Assembly: GCA_015680685.1 (NCBI GenBank)
Contig: MNCI01023346.1
Location: 913,380 to 977,379 of the forward strand
Direction: 5' to 3'
Length of the DNA: 64,000 bases
Source of the DNA: Gnetum montanum
Lineage: Eukaryota; Streptophyta; Gnetopsida; Gnetales; Gnetaceae
Shown: positions 47,889 to 58,216 of the stretch, one piece after another
How the letters are laid out: every line of letters begins with the position of its first letter
How positions within the stretch are numbered: the first letter of the stretch is position 1
The notes under the pieces: model-generated
The model's input: only the letters and a program-made list of their open reading frames with translations
Told to the model about the DNA's origin: nothing
Databases searched by the model: none
Position numbers and translations under genes: made by a program

Positions 47889-48787
47889 TGATGAGAGGCT
47901 AGGTACCCCTACGCCCAACCATACGAATCATGGGCATTCATACCCGACTCAATCGAATTCCGTAGACTGTAAGCCCTTAACATACACCAGACCCTAACCA
48001 ACAAAACCTTGGGTTAGAATGGTTGTTGTCTTCTTAATCTCACTTGTGACGTTCTATTTGCGATGGTTAAGTGAGATTAAGGCTAATGATTTTTATAACT
48101 TTTTACTTATCTTTTGGCGTCTAATAATCTTGGAAAGTAAGGCTAGAATATTAAGTAATCTATAATTATCTTAATCTATATCCTAACTACTCCTAGCATA
48201 AGTATCTGATCCCATCTTCCAGGCACGTTCTGAGCATCTCCTAAACACTACTGGGTTACCAAACATTAAGCGTCATTAGGCTACCAAGTGTTGGGTTTAC
48301 GTTCAAGATGGTCGTACTTATGACTTTTACGAACTACAAGGGAGTGATAGTGATTAAAATAACAATAACAGAAACTTAAGTAATTATTAAAGCATATACA
48401 TATTAAACTATTGAATGCATTAAATGGCTAAGTCCAAATGCTGCAAGGAATGCTTGAAGAGTTCGTCTTTATCGCCGTCACGCCAATGGGCTCAAATACA
48501 TCAACGCTCAAATAAAGACCTGGTCACTTTTCTTACACTTGCTGTGGGTAATTGGAAAATATTCTATCTCCTACGGGAACAAACTGCAAGAGCTTCGCTA
48601 CAACTAACAAAAAGGTACCTAAATGAGGTGGAAGGCCCTCTTATTTATAAGCCGAAATAGGCTCCACGTAAACTGGGCCACGTCGACGCATGGAAGGCTA
48701 TGTCGACAGGGCCACGTCGATGCAACCGCATATATGCGACCCCGTATACATAGCCTAGTCGACACATCAACTAATGACACTTCATCA
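47889..48787 (-). repeat. Element B 5' LTR (right copy)
   Basis: Collinear with 35809-36693. TATA at 48649-48642 (minus). GTCGAC and GCATATATGC palindromes at 48678-48765. Confidence 0.9.
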
Positions 48788-48792
48788 GTACC
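48788..48792. other. Target-site duplication of B, right (GTACC)
   Basis: Exact repeat of 35804-35808. Confidence 0.87.
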
Positions 48793-48865
48793 AATCTCAA
48801 AGCCTGGAGCACAAGACAAGGGGAAGAGATCCATGGAGGAGCCACTACCACTAGGAACCACATGA
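48793..48865 (+). pseudogene. Element A ORF3, 3' part
   Basis: Continues 35471-35808 in frame: VPISKPGAQDKGKRSMEEPL then GTT and TGA at 48863-48865. The DKGK+SMEE...LG end matches D (EDKGKKSMEKSQSLGT). Confidence 0.72.
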
Positions 48866-49047
48866 GTTCCAATAAATTTTGTAATTTTGTGTTTGTGTCC
48901 CAATTTTGTTGTATTCAACTCTCCACTGCGGCATGAATAAATTTCTAGTTAGTTAATAATCCCATACCTATCCACTGTATAATCAATTAAACTTTATTCC
49001 TCACTTTCTTTGACTCGAGGACAAGTTGTTATTCAGTTGTGCAGGTA
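48866..49047 (+). other. Element A 3' noncoding region and polypurine tract
   Basis: Ends GACTCGAGGACAAG...TTGTGCAGGTA before the LTR, a weakened form of the conserved Athila 3' motif. Confidence 0.65.
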
Positions 49048-49956
49048 TGATGAATCATGGTTTGTCAAGTGTTGTTATTGGATCCCTATTATCGAACCCC
49101 TGATATCGGGTATAAGATATCAGGTTTGATAAGTCTCAATATCAAACCCCCAATATCAGACCCTCGATATTGGGTACGCAATATCACAGCCTGACAAGCG
49201 ATATCAGATACGCAATATCGCGATTCCCCTGTAAGCCTCTAAATACACAATGGGATGCATGGGAAAGTAATAGGAAGTTAGTATTAGAGTACGAGCTTTT
49301 TGTTAGTTTTTCCTCTCAATCTTTTTTTCCCAGTGCATGCCTGTTGTGTGATGATTGTAATTGTACTTAACCTTATTCGAGTGTGACGTACTTGGACACA
49401 CACATGACTAGCAATAGAGATCGAGATTACTTCATAATTGTAGCATTCACTTAATTTTAATTGTTATTTATTGCTTTCATAATTAATATTTCTCTACCCT
49501 CATCTCCTATCCCTATTAGTAAACACGGAATGAGTTTGACTTAATCACAAGCATTTAAGTGTGACTACTTGGTATCCCAGTTGTGTACCTAGGACATGCA
49601 CTTAGCAATCCCAGTGGTAGTACATGAGATCCAAGATGTGTACGGATGATTAAGGGATGGATGCTCATCGCACTTAGGCTAGGTTAGACTCTCTTCTCCC
49701 TTTTCCTTTTAGCTTAATTAAAGTTATTTTCCATTGCCTCTAGGAGTAGCACTAGTTTAGGACCACATCATACACCTCACTTTGGACTAAATCATATGTG
49801 ACAAAGCAAATACTAGTCTAGGTGGGAAGACAACGAACTACGGTCAATGAGTAACTATCTAGATACCACAACTAGTTCGTTTGCAAAGTTCAACAGGATC
49901 ATGCATGAATGCTTGTATTTGTATGGTTGAGTGTAGGGATACCTCGCCACTCATCA
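49048..49956 (+). repeat. Element A 3' LTR
   Basis: 909 bp, TGATGAATCATGG...CACTCATCA. It retains the uninterrupted C insertion site and a 40-bp segment lost from the 5' LTR. Confidence 0.88.
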
Positions 49957-49961
49957 TTGTG
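49957..49961. other. Target-site duplication of A, right (TTGTG)
   Basis: Exact repeat of 13742-13746. Confidence 0.85.
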
Positions 49962-50229
49962 CCTTTCAAAAATAATCAAGATCCATTAAATACTTCCCAT
50001 ATCATCTCATAACCTATCCATACATCAGAAATTCTCAACCCATATCCTATTTGTTCAATAAACTTTTGTTGCCCGAGATTCCTTTCTTATGAACTTTGAA
50101 TGCCAAATTCTTGAAAACTATGCATCATTAATGGCCCAAAAGCCTTTGGACAAGCTTTACATCTTCCAAACATTCCAATTGACTCATTTTTCCTCAAAAA
50201 TTCAATGAAAATTCGAAAACTTTCATAGT

Positions 50230-50306
50230 GATGTTGTAGCCACGATGTCGTAGCCCCAACAATGTCGAATCTACAATGTTGTATCTACAATGTTGCACAT
50301 ATAAAA
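50230..50306 (+). promoter_or_regulatory. Putative internal promoter of D ORF3
   Basis: TACAATGTTG-TA-TCTACAATGTTG motifs at 50270-50295 reproduce the TTGTATCTACAATRTTG words of D's own LTR promoter. They are followed by CACATATAAAAATAA. ORF3 starts about 590 bp downstream. Confidence 0.48.
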
Positions 50307-50493
50307 ATAATATATATATACATGAGAGTTAGTGAAATTTTTCATTTTTCTCATTTGTAGTAAGAGAAGTGCTTGCAGTTTTTCCTCAGAGCTCTTGCAC
50401 ACTAACTTCTCAAGGTCATAACTCCATCTCTGTAGCTCCAATTTCTAAAATTCTTGAACCCTATTGATTTCAGAGCACTCAACTTAATCATGG

Positions 50494-50538
50494 AGGGGGG
50501 TGGGGAGTGGGGGAGGTAGGGGAGAGGGGGTGGAGGGG
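50494..50538 (+). other. G-rich tract, possible G-quadruplex, in D ORF3 leader
   Basis: Seven or more runs of three to six G in 45 bases. It lies between the TATA-like motif and the ORF3 start. Confidence 0.6.
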
Positions 50539-50895
50539 TACATTGCACAATACATTAGGAAGTTTGAATCAAAATTATTTCTAACTCTCAGAAGATAGTA
50601 TAAGGAAACACTAAAAATATCATCATAGACCATCAAACTTAGGCCAAATAACTTAGTTAATTCTCCGAATTTGCCATACCAACTATTTTAAGGCATAATA
50701 AGCAAGAAAATGATAATGATTAAAGTTCATAAGTAATTAAAAGACATAACACCTAAGGGGTTTCTTATTAAAATTCTTTTAACTTTGCAATCATAATAAA
50801 ATAGGAACTTGATCTAATCAAGAGTACGAGAAAGTAAAAGACTGTTAAGAACCAATGTAAACATTTTCGTAATCTCAAATCCTTGTTGATTGTAG

Positions 50896-53681
50896 ATGGC
50901 CCTGAAGAGACCAGCAGCTTAAGGACCTTCCCAACATGGGAGCAAGAGACCAAGAGGTCACAAAAGAGGACAAGTAGGAGAACAAACTCCCCAAGTGGAA
51001 GATGCAACGCAAGAGGCTTAATTGTATAGCATCCATCAACAAACTCCTACTATTGACCAATCAGCCCAAGGAGGGGCAAAAGTTCCATCAGTGCCCAAAC
51101 AAGGGCAATGTCTCACATTGTCTCCAGAATGCCTCCAGACCATACAAGAAAAGTCCATCATGTCCACAATCATTGTGGAATTGAACTTTAGTCCTTTCTT
51201 AGAATTTGCTCTAGAAGTAGTAAAGACATAACTATGAGCGTCTCCTTTATGGCCTACTTTGTCTAATAGTGGAGAACAATATCTAGGAGAAACATATCAG
51301 TTTTAGCATAGAAAAAAGGTTGATGCTACTGTTAAAATTGAAGGAGTCTCTATGCCATACTTAGTAGAGGCAATTGCTAAGGCCCTCAACATCTCAAATG
51401 AAGAGGCAAATATGGCATAGATTTCTACCAAATTAGACACTGATGCCAAGAAGCTGTAGTTGCAAAGAGCATATGGCAAAGATGATAAAGACTATAGTGA
51501 GCTCTCAATAGAAGAGAAAATATACTTTTAAGACATGAACCTATCACCTGTTTTGAACCAAAAGGCTTAACAGAATATCTACATATGTGACGAAAGTAAG
51601 CACAATCCTAATGGAAAAATTCATTGCTAACAAAACCCATTTTTTCTTTCTTGAAATACAAATATGGTTTGAAGAGAAGAAGGCACGAAAGCTAACACTT
51701 CCATTCCCTTGTCTCATCAGGAAGCTATGCCAACAAGTTAGAATTGTGGGATATACCAATGATGTTCCAAGGAAGGCCCAAAATGCTTCCTATGTAGAGA
51801 TGTTCAAATCGATGCCACCAAAGAAAGATCAGCTGGAAAAGCTAGTAGACATCAAGGGAGTTGCAAGTTCCACTATTACCAACAACATTTCTACTATTAG
51901 TCAGTAACAAGAAGTAGGGCCTAGTAGCCAACCACAAGCTAAACAACAATAATAAGAAGTACCACTGCCACTGCAAAACTACAAATCATACATGAGCCAT
52001 TTGCAACAAATTACAAAAATAATAAGTTGGGGAACAAGGGAGGGGGCCAATCTATATAAAGTTCAAGAGAAATTTGTCAGGTCCATGATATCCACAGATC
52101 AAGTGAGTGAGCAAGTGTCACTCCAAACAAGAGAAGAGGATGACTGGGCACAACAAATTTTTGAAAATGTTGCATTATTCCAAGTATTGCTTGAAATTGG
52201 TGAAGGTGCCATTGTTGTGGTCATGCAATACCAAGATGCAACAGGAGCCATATAGTTCATTACTGACCACATAAAAGAATCATTCAATGTACCTATTGTG
52301 CCACTGGCTAATATCTCTGGAGCACAGGATGCTTAAATACTTATTGGAACCTTAATGACTCTTGGAGAGCATGAAGATATTTTGGACAAACTGCTACAAA
52401 TGGACAAAGTAATGAAAAATCTTTTTAATATCCCAAGCAATATCATTGTAGTCTAGTCTGATCTAATAGCCATAAAAGGAAAGTTGTTCATGGCTGAAAC
52501 TAGAGCTGAGCATGCAGAAAACGAGGTGCAATGGTTGCAAGAGGAGTTAATCACCTTCAGAGATGAAAAAAGAGACCCTACACAATTCATAGCACTTGAT
52601 CAACTTGAACAATTTAGAACTAATCATATAAGATGCTTACTAATGATAACATGAAGATGGAAAGAGAAAGGGAGAAGGCAATTTGGGATGCATGAATGGT
52701 AGAGGCCCAAACATATGTACACACCAAAGCATTCACCATCTTACAAGAAGAGAACAAACAGTTAGGTGCTGATGATGCTTAGTTAACAAGTATAGAGAAG
52801 CAGAAAAATGTTCTCAAGGAGAGCATTCGATAGCTTAGAGAACAACTGGTTTGAGTTAACAAACACATGAGTTGCTTGGCCCATAAGAACAAAACCTTAT
52901 CAATGGAAGAAGTCTACACCATATATCAGAAGTCAGTAATCGAAATAAGCACGTGGCATAATGAAACCAAGAAACATGAAAAAATCAAGGAGCATTTCAA
53001 AGACCAAGAAAACATGTATAAATAGATAAATGAAAAAGAAATCTAGATGGCAAAAGCCAAAATGAATTCTCTTTCTGCTCAAAATCTAGATTGGCAATCC
53101 ATCTTGGATAGTTTAGCCCATGTCCACTAGGCAAAAGTGAAATACAAAGACATGCAAATTGAAAACCTTACAAAATACATGGGGTTAGCGAATCTCTGAT
53201 ACGCTAACTTGGCCATGTTAATAGTAGGCAGGCCTCAGAATGAGTTAGAGCAGTAGGTAATAATAGTTTATGCTATGTATGAGAAAAAGGTTTTTCATAG
53301 AAAGGATGCATTACAAAAGTTACATGTGGCAAACTCTAAACTAAAAGTTGGCAAAGCCAACTACCATGGACAAAAAGATATAACAACAAACCTAGCGCAT
53401 TGGATGTCTAATTATCAAGAACTTAGAAATATGGTAGAGCATTTAACAAAGAGAGACAATAGTTTGCAGCTTGCTATGTACAAGCTAATAAGATGTTTCT
53501 GTAGCTGCCATGCCCATGTCATGTATCCATTCCATCCAACATTGCAAAATAAGTGTGGATGGTACATGATTGTAGGACAGAAGAGGATAAACTTTAGGTG
53601 CTTCTCAACTACTACCAATTTTAGAAGTTTGAAGACAAAGGAAAGAAGTCGATGGAAAAGTCTCAATCGCTTGGAACATGA
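50896..53681 (+). pseudogene. Element D ORF3 (Athila third ORF), nearly full length, broken
   Basis: From ATG at 50896 (MALKRPAA then TAA) to TGA at 53679-53681 (EDKGKKSMEKSQSLGT), about 930 codons with many stops. LTLPFPCLIRKLCQQVRIVGYTNDV at 51693-51766 matches the FPxLIxxLC motif in B. The C-terminal half is coiled-coil (ETRAEHAENEVQWLQEEL near 52500) and contains MQIENLTKYMGLANL...ANLAMLIVGRPQNELEQ near 53150-53255, nearly the same as in B. Full-length retention in an element without pol suggests this protein mattered for its spread. Confidence 0.75.
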
Positions 53682-53888
53682 TCTACATCGAGCTACTTCA
53701 AATTTTGTTTTTTGTTTTTGTGTTTTGTCATGTAACTATATCATTTTGTAAAAACACCACTGCAGCATTCTAAGTTATGTAAATATTCAATTAGTTATAT
53801 ACAGTCAAGTTTACCTCCCAATTTTGTAAGCGACTCTATTCTCATTTTTTTAAACTCAAGGATGAGTTTCCAATTAGTTGTGGGGGTA
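53682..53888 (+). other. Element D 3' noncoding region and polypurine tract
   Basis: ACTCAAGGATGAGTTTCC...GTTGTGGGGGTA ends at the LTR and matches the B and A equivalents. Confidence 0.75.
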
Positions 53889-54245
53889 TGATAAAGTTAA
53901 TTTTTTGTCTGTTGTGATATCATAGCAATGATGTCATAATCTATGCTATGTCATCATTGATACAATGTCTTGGGATGTGTGTAACCCTACAAATATTAGC
54001 ACTTGGATGCATGATCAAAAAATTTTCATTAGCACCCTTAGCAAAATTCTTGCAATTTGTTTTCATAGTTAGTAATGAAGTGAATGCCCGTAGTGTGATG
54101 TTTAGCAGTTGTGCAAAATCTTTATTCGAGTAAAATGTACTTGGGCATAGTTCATGACCAAAAATAAAGATTGAGATCGCTTTTCATCATTGCAACATCC
54201 ACTTAGTTTTTCTATTTTACTTAGATTAATTTTCATGTTTACTTA
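53889..54245 (+). repeat. Element D 3' LTR, part 1
   Basis: Aligns with 7786-8155. Interrupted by solo LTR E. Confidence 0.85.
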
Positions 54246-55060
54246 TGATGAGTGGCAAGGTACCCCTACACTCAACCATATGAATATGAGCGTCTCATGC
54301 ACGATCCGGTCGAACTCCAAGGACTAAGTGCTTATGCGCCCCAATGGAACACTTAAGGTTAATCAATCGTTGTCTTCCCAGACTTACTTGTATTGTCACG
54401 GTTGTATGGTTAAGTAAGCCTAAGGTATATGATTTTTATATCTTTTTATCTTTTCAACACCCATGCTAATAGGGGAAAGGTGAAGAGACTAAATGACTAA
54501 CTTTCATTAACTATTCATTAACTAAGTTCTAATTATCCTAGCATCAGTATTCGTTCCCACTTACCGTACACACCCTAAACTAGTGCAACGCTACTGGGAT
54601 TACCAAATGCTACTCGTTATTGGGTTACCAAGCGTTACACACGTGCTTGAAGAGGTCGTACTGAATGCACTTAACTAGGAGAGTTAAGGATTGAGAGAGA
54701 TTAATTATCTAAGAAAGCATTTAAACATTTAACAGTAATTAAATCCTATTTAGCCTAGTCCACATGCTGCAAGGTTTATTAGAAAGTTTGCCTTTATCGC
54801 CATACACAAATGTGTGCTCAGGTACAATTTGCTCGAATAAAGATCCTTTCACTTTAAGACTCCTATTGCAGGCACATGGAAATTATTTTAACTCTGGAAT
54901 GGTAAAACTACTATAGTTTGGCTAAGGGTCTAGATCTAGATGAGGAAACAAGGGAAAGCCACCTTTTATTTATAGACAAGGTGACAGGCTATGATATCGC
55001 GTACGCGATATCGTAGGGGCTGATGCGATATTAGGGCTAATGCGATATTGCGGCTCATCA
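54246..55060 (-). mobile_element. Element E: solo LTR of an Athila-like relative
   Basis: 815 bp, TGATGAGTGGC...GCTCATCA on the plus strand, so its transcription direction is minus. It shares the terminal CACTCATCA and the R-U5-like segment with A, B and D. It has a 20-bp perfect palindrome (GATATCGCGTACGCGATATC, 54993-55012) and a TATA box (minus TATAAATA) at 54974-54967. Flanks ACTTA (54241-54245) and ACTCA (55061-55065) are an imperfect target duplication. No interior remains, so it arose by LTR-LTR recombination. Confidence 0.82.
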
Positions 55061-55065
55061 ACTCA

Positions 55066-55572
55066 GTTAAATCTTTATATTTTCAAAGTACTTTACTTTC
55101 CTTTGTTTATTAGTAAAGCGGAATGAGTACGACTGGTTTCGAGTGTTTAAGTGTAATCGGTTGGTAATCCCAGTAGTGTTATTGCTTGGTTCACTTAGTA
55201 GCTTAATGCTTGGTAACCGAATAACAGTTACATGAGCCCAAGGCATGTATGGTAAATCAAGATTGAATGCTCATTGCTATAAGCTAGAATAGATTTACAT
55301 TTTGATCATTACTTAGACTTAATGTTTCACTTCATTTTCATTATGTTCATGCTTAGGAGTAAAATGAGCCTAACAACATTAGTTAATCATACGCCTCACT
55401 AAGAGCTAAACCATACACTTGCACTTCACTAGCTCAAAGTGGGAAGACAACGATCACGAACTTAATATCAGCCCTTAGCATACTAACATTATCTATCCGC
55501 AAATTATAATCTAGTCGCGCATGAGCACTCGTGACTTGTATGGTAGAGTGTTGGATACTCCACCACTCATTA
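55066..55572 (+). repeat. Element D 3' LTR, part 2
   Basis: Resumes alignment with the 5' LTR (8160-8664) and ends CACTCATTA. Confidence 0.85.
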
Positions 55573-55577
55573 ATAGT
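55573..55577. other. Target-site duplication of D, right (ATAGT)
   Basis: Exact repeat of 7781-7785. Confidence 0.85.
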
Positions 55578-57964
55578 CTAGATTTATTCTAATTCACTTT
55601 TCTAGTATTTTTGTTAACAAATTCAAAATCAAAATAATATTACAATATAGATCCTTTATGATTGTATAATTTCAATAGAATTCGCAATTGTAAATATGTG
55701 TGTGATTTCATCTAGTTCATCATGTAATACCTACCAAAGAAATATAACATAAAAATATCAAAGAAACTTTACAAATTGAAGAAACCAAATTCAAGTTTGC
55801 ATCACTTATCATGATCAAAGAACATATGAAAAATGCCATCAATGGCTAAGTTGAAAGTATTCTTTGAATTAAGAAGTCATGGATTTACCAAAAGTTATGA
55901 TATAATTACTTTATGCAACCACCTAGCAAAATGGCTTCTATTCCTTGGTCCATAACTAGAGTTCTTTTAGGTTCTCTACTTGTATAGAGCCCTTTCCTCC
56001 AACTATTTTTTTTTGTAAAGAAGTTGCATCATATATAAATAAAATCTTAGCAACTTCATTCTCAACTTCTTATTTTACCATTGCAATATCAAGGAATAAC
56101 TTATTACTTCATATGATGGAAATAAGATTAGCCTTACTAGCAACTAATATTAGCTTGCATGCACGTTAAGGAACTTGATTTTGGGAAAGTACTTCAGTAC
56201 GTCTTCCTTGCCCATATGTTATATTACTCTTTAATGCTTTGTTATCTTTGAAAACTCAAAAATGGTTTGGTTTTAATGTAAAGAAAGGGTAAAGAAAGGA
56301 GCTTGCAAATATCAAATATTAAAATATTTAATCTACATGTGCTATTCAAAAATCAAAATACAAATATTAAAAGAATTTCAAATTCAAATTTAGCATTGTA
56401 GAACTTAAGATCTCTTTGAAAATGGTAGGATAGAAATGATAACATTGCATGCATGGACCACTAATAACTATGCAAAATATTTGATAACATTTCTTATTTG
56501 CAATTTTAGAATAAGGAATACATGGAGCATAGCATACATTAACTTGATATATACAACGCAATAGTAGGACTTTAAAGTTAAATCGGTATATAAAGAGCAA
56601 CTTCGGGGCATTAAAATAACATCAAAATTCATTTCTTATATGTAGTTTTAGGATAAATTGATATATATAAAGCAACAGAAGGGCTTTAAAACTAAATGAG
56701 TATACATAGAGCAACTATAGGGCATTAAAATAGTATTAAATTTCATTTTTTGTTTGCAATTTTAGGATAAGGAATATATGGAGTAGAGCAAGGAATACAT
56801 TAAATCGATATACACAAAGTAAAAGTAGGGTTTTAAAACTAAATTGATATATACAAAGTAGCTATAGGGCATTAAAATAGTATCAAAATTCATTTATTGT
56901 TTGCAGTTCAGGAATATACACAATAAAGCTTTAAAACTAAAATGATATATACATAGCAGCTATAGGGAATTAAAACAAAGTCAAAATTCTTGCCAATTCC
57001 TAAAGAGATGTTCACAGTAGTCATTACATAAGGAACACACCATAATAACAACAAAAATAACATAAAATGAATAAGTATAACGAATAAATAATAAAGCAAA
57101 ACATTAACATTAGAAATGTGGCAAATTCTAAAACAATAATAACAACAAGATAGTTAGAGGGTAGAAGTACTTTGAAATAACTAAAATCTTGAAAGAGCAA
57201 TAACAACAAATACTTTGAAACAATTGTCGCAGTAAAATGCTACAAACTTGAAGTTGTTATATTGTAAGTTGTAAACAATTGTGTTGTTTTGTATTATAGA
57301 AACATTGGCTTAGTCGTTGTAGCCAAAAGTAGATTTCTCTAAATGAATTTCGATTTTACTTATCTCACTCACATTAATGAGTTGTACAAGCCACTACTTG
57401 ACAATATTTATTGCTTATCTATTTTGATAATTTTTTTGCACTTGGATACTTTGCTTTACAATCTATTTTATACAAAATACTTCAATTTAAAGCAAGCTTT
57501 ATTTTGAAGCCTTTAAATTTTACCGAGCATCAACAATGAAGTGGTAAGTAAGACTTTTGATTTGAAAGTTTCAAGGGATGCATTCACCATCCTCTTTAGA
57601 CTTTTGCTCATCTATGCTCATCTACCAATTCTCCAGGACCCACAGACCATAGCTGAACGTATGTAAGGGAGGTTTCACATTCACCCTGAAATTGAAGTGA
57701 CTGGAATCTTCTAGCGCATCGGTTTCTTCCACAAGTCTATGGTATTTGTGTCAAATCGCCTTTGCTACGTTCAAAGCCCAAATCTGAGTGCAAGCAAAGC
57801 ATCCAACTGCTTTTCCTGCAATCGCTTTGTGGTTGTCTCGCTTGCAACGTTGGAGAGAAGAGTGGCCCTTATGGCGCAACACGTATGATCATGATCGTTG
57901 CTTTTTGTTTGTCTGATTCTGATTCTGATTCAGCGAACTTTTGATACCAGTAATGTTAAAATCG
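55578..57964. other. AT-rich region upstream of the REF/SRPP-like gene
   Basis: No convincing gene. It includes a degenerate tandem repeat (56515-57000). The last 400 bp should contain the promoter and 5' UTR of the downstream gene. A 60-codon upstream frame (57762-57944) is possible but unsupported. Confidence 0.5.
56515..57000. repeat. Degenerate tandem repeat, about 100-150 bp units
   Basis: Four units share GATATATACAWAGAGCAACTA, then GGGCATTAAAATAGTATCAA and a TTTGCAGTTTTAGGATAAGG-type end. The GGGCATTAAAA marks fall near 56606, 56720, 56868 and 56965. Confidence 0.65.
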
Positions 57965-58216
57965 ATGGCTGAATTTGAACTGCAGGTCGATGATCGTGAT
58001 GGTGAGGTAGATTTGAAGTACCTAGGGTTTTTGCGAGTGGCAACGCACAAGGCAGTGTCTGCTATGTGGAGCGTCTATTCCTTGGGCAAACAGAATTCGG
58101 GGTCCCTCAAGTCTCGGCTCGATGCTGTGGAACGCTCCGTGCAGAACATCGTGACACCTATTTACGGCAAGATCCACGACAAGCCCTTGCAGATTCTCGC
58201 CTTTGCCGATAGAAAA
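57965..58216 (+). CDS. REF/SRPP-like gene exon 1
   Basis: 84 codons from ATG to ADRK. Donor AAAA/GTAGGT. Confidence 0.85.

Larger units (their letters stand above)
35809..48787 (-). mobile_element. Element B: full-length Athila-like element, minus strand
   Basis: 13.0 kb with LTRs of 885 and 899 bp and exact target duplication GTACC (35804-35808, 48788-48792). On the minus strand: 5' LTR, primer site TGGCGCCGTTGTCGGGGA (tRNA-Asp), gag, protease, RT, RNase H, integrase, internal polypurine motif, spacer with a second promoter, ORF3, polypurine tract CATGGGGGTA, 3' LTR. All frames carry stops. It is the only member here with pol, so its lineage could have mobilised A and D. Confidence 0.9.
13747..49956 (+). 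mobile_element. Element A: non-autonomous Athila-like element, split by C and B
   Basis: LTRs of about 0.87-0.91 kb start TGATGAATCATGG and end CACTCATCA, with exact target duplication TTGTG (13742-13746 and 49957-49961). Without C and B, A is only about 6.0 kb: LTR, tRNA-Asp primer site, gag, internal polypurine motif, spacer, a very short ORF3, LTR. Protease and the rest of pol are missing. The 3' LTR at 49381-49400 preserves the uninterrupted form of the site that C entered in the 5' LTR. Confidence 0.87.
49962..50895 (+). other. Element D spacer before ORF3
   Basis: Noncoding. Contains inverted/direct CTACAATGTTG motifs (50230-50295), a TATA-like TATAAAA at 50300-50306 and a G-rich run at 50494-50538. 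Confidence 0.6.
7786..55572 (+). mobile_element. Element D: non-autonomous Athila-like Ty3/gypsy element hosting the whole nest
   Basis: LTRs of about 0.87 kb beginning TGATAAAG and ending CATCA/CATTA flank the nest. The five bases ATAGT at 7781-7785 and 55573-55577 form an exact target duplication. After removing A (13747-49956 plus one TTGTG) and E (54246-55060 plus one duplication), about 10.7 kb of D remains. It runs: LTR, tRNA-Asp-type primer site, gag, protease, then directly the post-pol spacer, ORF3, polypurine tract, LTR. No RT, RNase H or integrase motif is present. It is the oldest member of the nest because A and E lie inside it. Confidence 0.85.

Noticed and set aside
57762-57944. 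60-codon frame just before the REF/SRPP-like gene
   Set aside because: No domain, no family resemblance, and no splice link that would extend the gene; at most an upstream ORF.
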